Under the pieces are notes generated by a model, which did not search any database, had not been told where the DNA came from, and was given only the letters and a program-made list of their open reading frames with translations. 64,000 bases of DNA, from positions 3,332,001 through 3,396,000 of the forward strand of contig NC_132976.1 in assembly GCF_047496725.1 (NCBI RefSeq). Reading direction: 5' to 3'. This DNA is from Anoplolepis gracilipes. Its lineage: Eukaryota; Arthropoda; Insecta; Hymenoptera; Formicidae. The position numbers and the translations under genes are program-made. Positions 63,341 to 64,000 of this stretch are shown in pieces (positions within the stretch are counted from its first letter, which is position 1; each line of letters begins with the position of its first letter).

Positions 63341-64000
63341 TGTCTTTATTCATAGTGATAAATATCCCTCTGCAAACTTTACTAACATTTTCTATTCATC
63401 GTCGTTGAAGACTGATAAACTAACACTGGAGAATAAAACCAAATGACATGACTCATGTAGCATACCGATCTGCAGGTACAAAAACTAATACAAACAATTT
63501 AAAATTCTTATTAGTGGAATAAATCTTTACATTTGTCTCGAGCTAATAAAAATAAAATATTCTGTATTGACAATTGATGGATTCGATGATGGACATATTT
63601 TGTAAATGTTATAAGTAATAAGTGTTTCTATATTCGAATATATACGGATATCTAATAAGCATAAAAATTGTTAGTCAATGTGCAAGAATGCATGTGACAT
63701 ATCACAGATTTTCATACTATAATTATTAAATGGCGCGTATATAGATCACTTTATTATCAAAAACGGAGACTGAACTGTACCTGCAACGGGATGTTGCTAT
63801 TTGAATGGATGTTATTTTCTCATTTCGTATTATGAAGTATTTGATGAAAAATGAAGGCACAGGTATGCCATTATATTCCAAGTATAAATAGCAACATAAC
63901 ATGAAGTCTAGTCATTAGTGTTATGTAATGGATACAATAAGTATGTGCACATAGATGTAAAACAATTATTATTAATTACATTATGTGTAAAAGTATGTAG
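63341..64000. other. 3' UTR and flank of the DIAP1-type gene
   Basis: Polyadenylation signal at 63432. 63660-63950 resembles 53760-54010 behind the 52 kb copy, so the duplicated unit reaches at least 600 bp past the stop. No other gene seen before the window ends. Confidence 0.6.

Overview
This is eukaryotic, AT-rich nuclear DNA from an insect, most likely a hymenopteran such as an ant. Genes are split by short AT-rich introns with GT/AG borders. CpG-dense islands stand out from an AT-rich background, microsatellites are abundant, and the proteins are insect-like. The species call is inference; no barcode locus is present.

Layout. 1-27.8 kb is gene-poor. It holds dispersed and inverted repeats, CpG-dense patches, and minus-strand coding exons of one or two genes I do not recognise (18663-17644, 8763-7720, possibly 9735-9608). 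27.8-30.8 kb holds two compact minus-strand genes: mitochondrial acetyl-CoA acetyltransferase (ACAT1, 8 exons, 413 codons, fully reconstructed) and, 158 bp behind its stop, a glutaredoxin-like protein with a CPLC motif. An 865 bp divergent intergenic region with a perfect NRF1-type palindrome separates ACAT1 from a plus-strand IAP gene at 31677-35297. That gene has 3 BIR domains, a UBA and a RING in 8 exons (585 aa), so it is a DIAP2/cIAP-type gene.

From about 37 kb to the right end the window is a local array of inhibitor-of-apoptosis (IAP) duplicates of the DIAP1 (2 BIR + RING) type. Only the last copy (62042-63340, 388 aa) is complete. Two earlier copies (45564-46274 and 52221-53036) keep both BIR domains with all zinc ligands but have no RING. 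One (43464-43745) is a broken BIR pseudogene. One (about 37.3-39.6 kb) keeps only flank, promoter-like and intron-end sequence. Downstream of the 52 kb gene a relic of the lost second exon, with its splice acceptor, is still readable and gives a direct record of how the RING was lost. Non-coding flanks (promoter-like segments with an E2F-type site, 5' intron ends, 3' flanks) are duplicated with the genes.

How they fit together: DIAP1- and DIAP2-type proteins restrain caspases and ubiquitinate targets through the RING. RING-less BIR proteins could act as decoys or buffers for IAP antagonists, or be on the way to pseudogenes. ACAT1 and the glutaredoxin-like gene are unrelated metabolic or redox neighbours.
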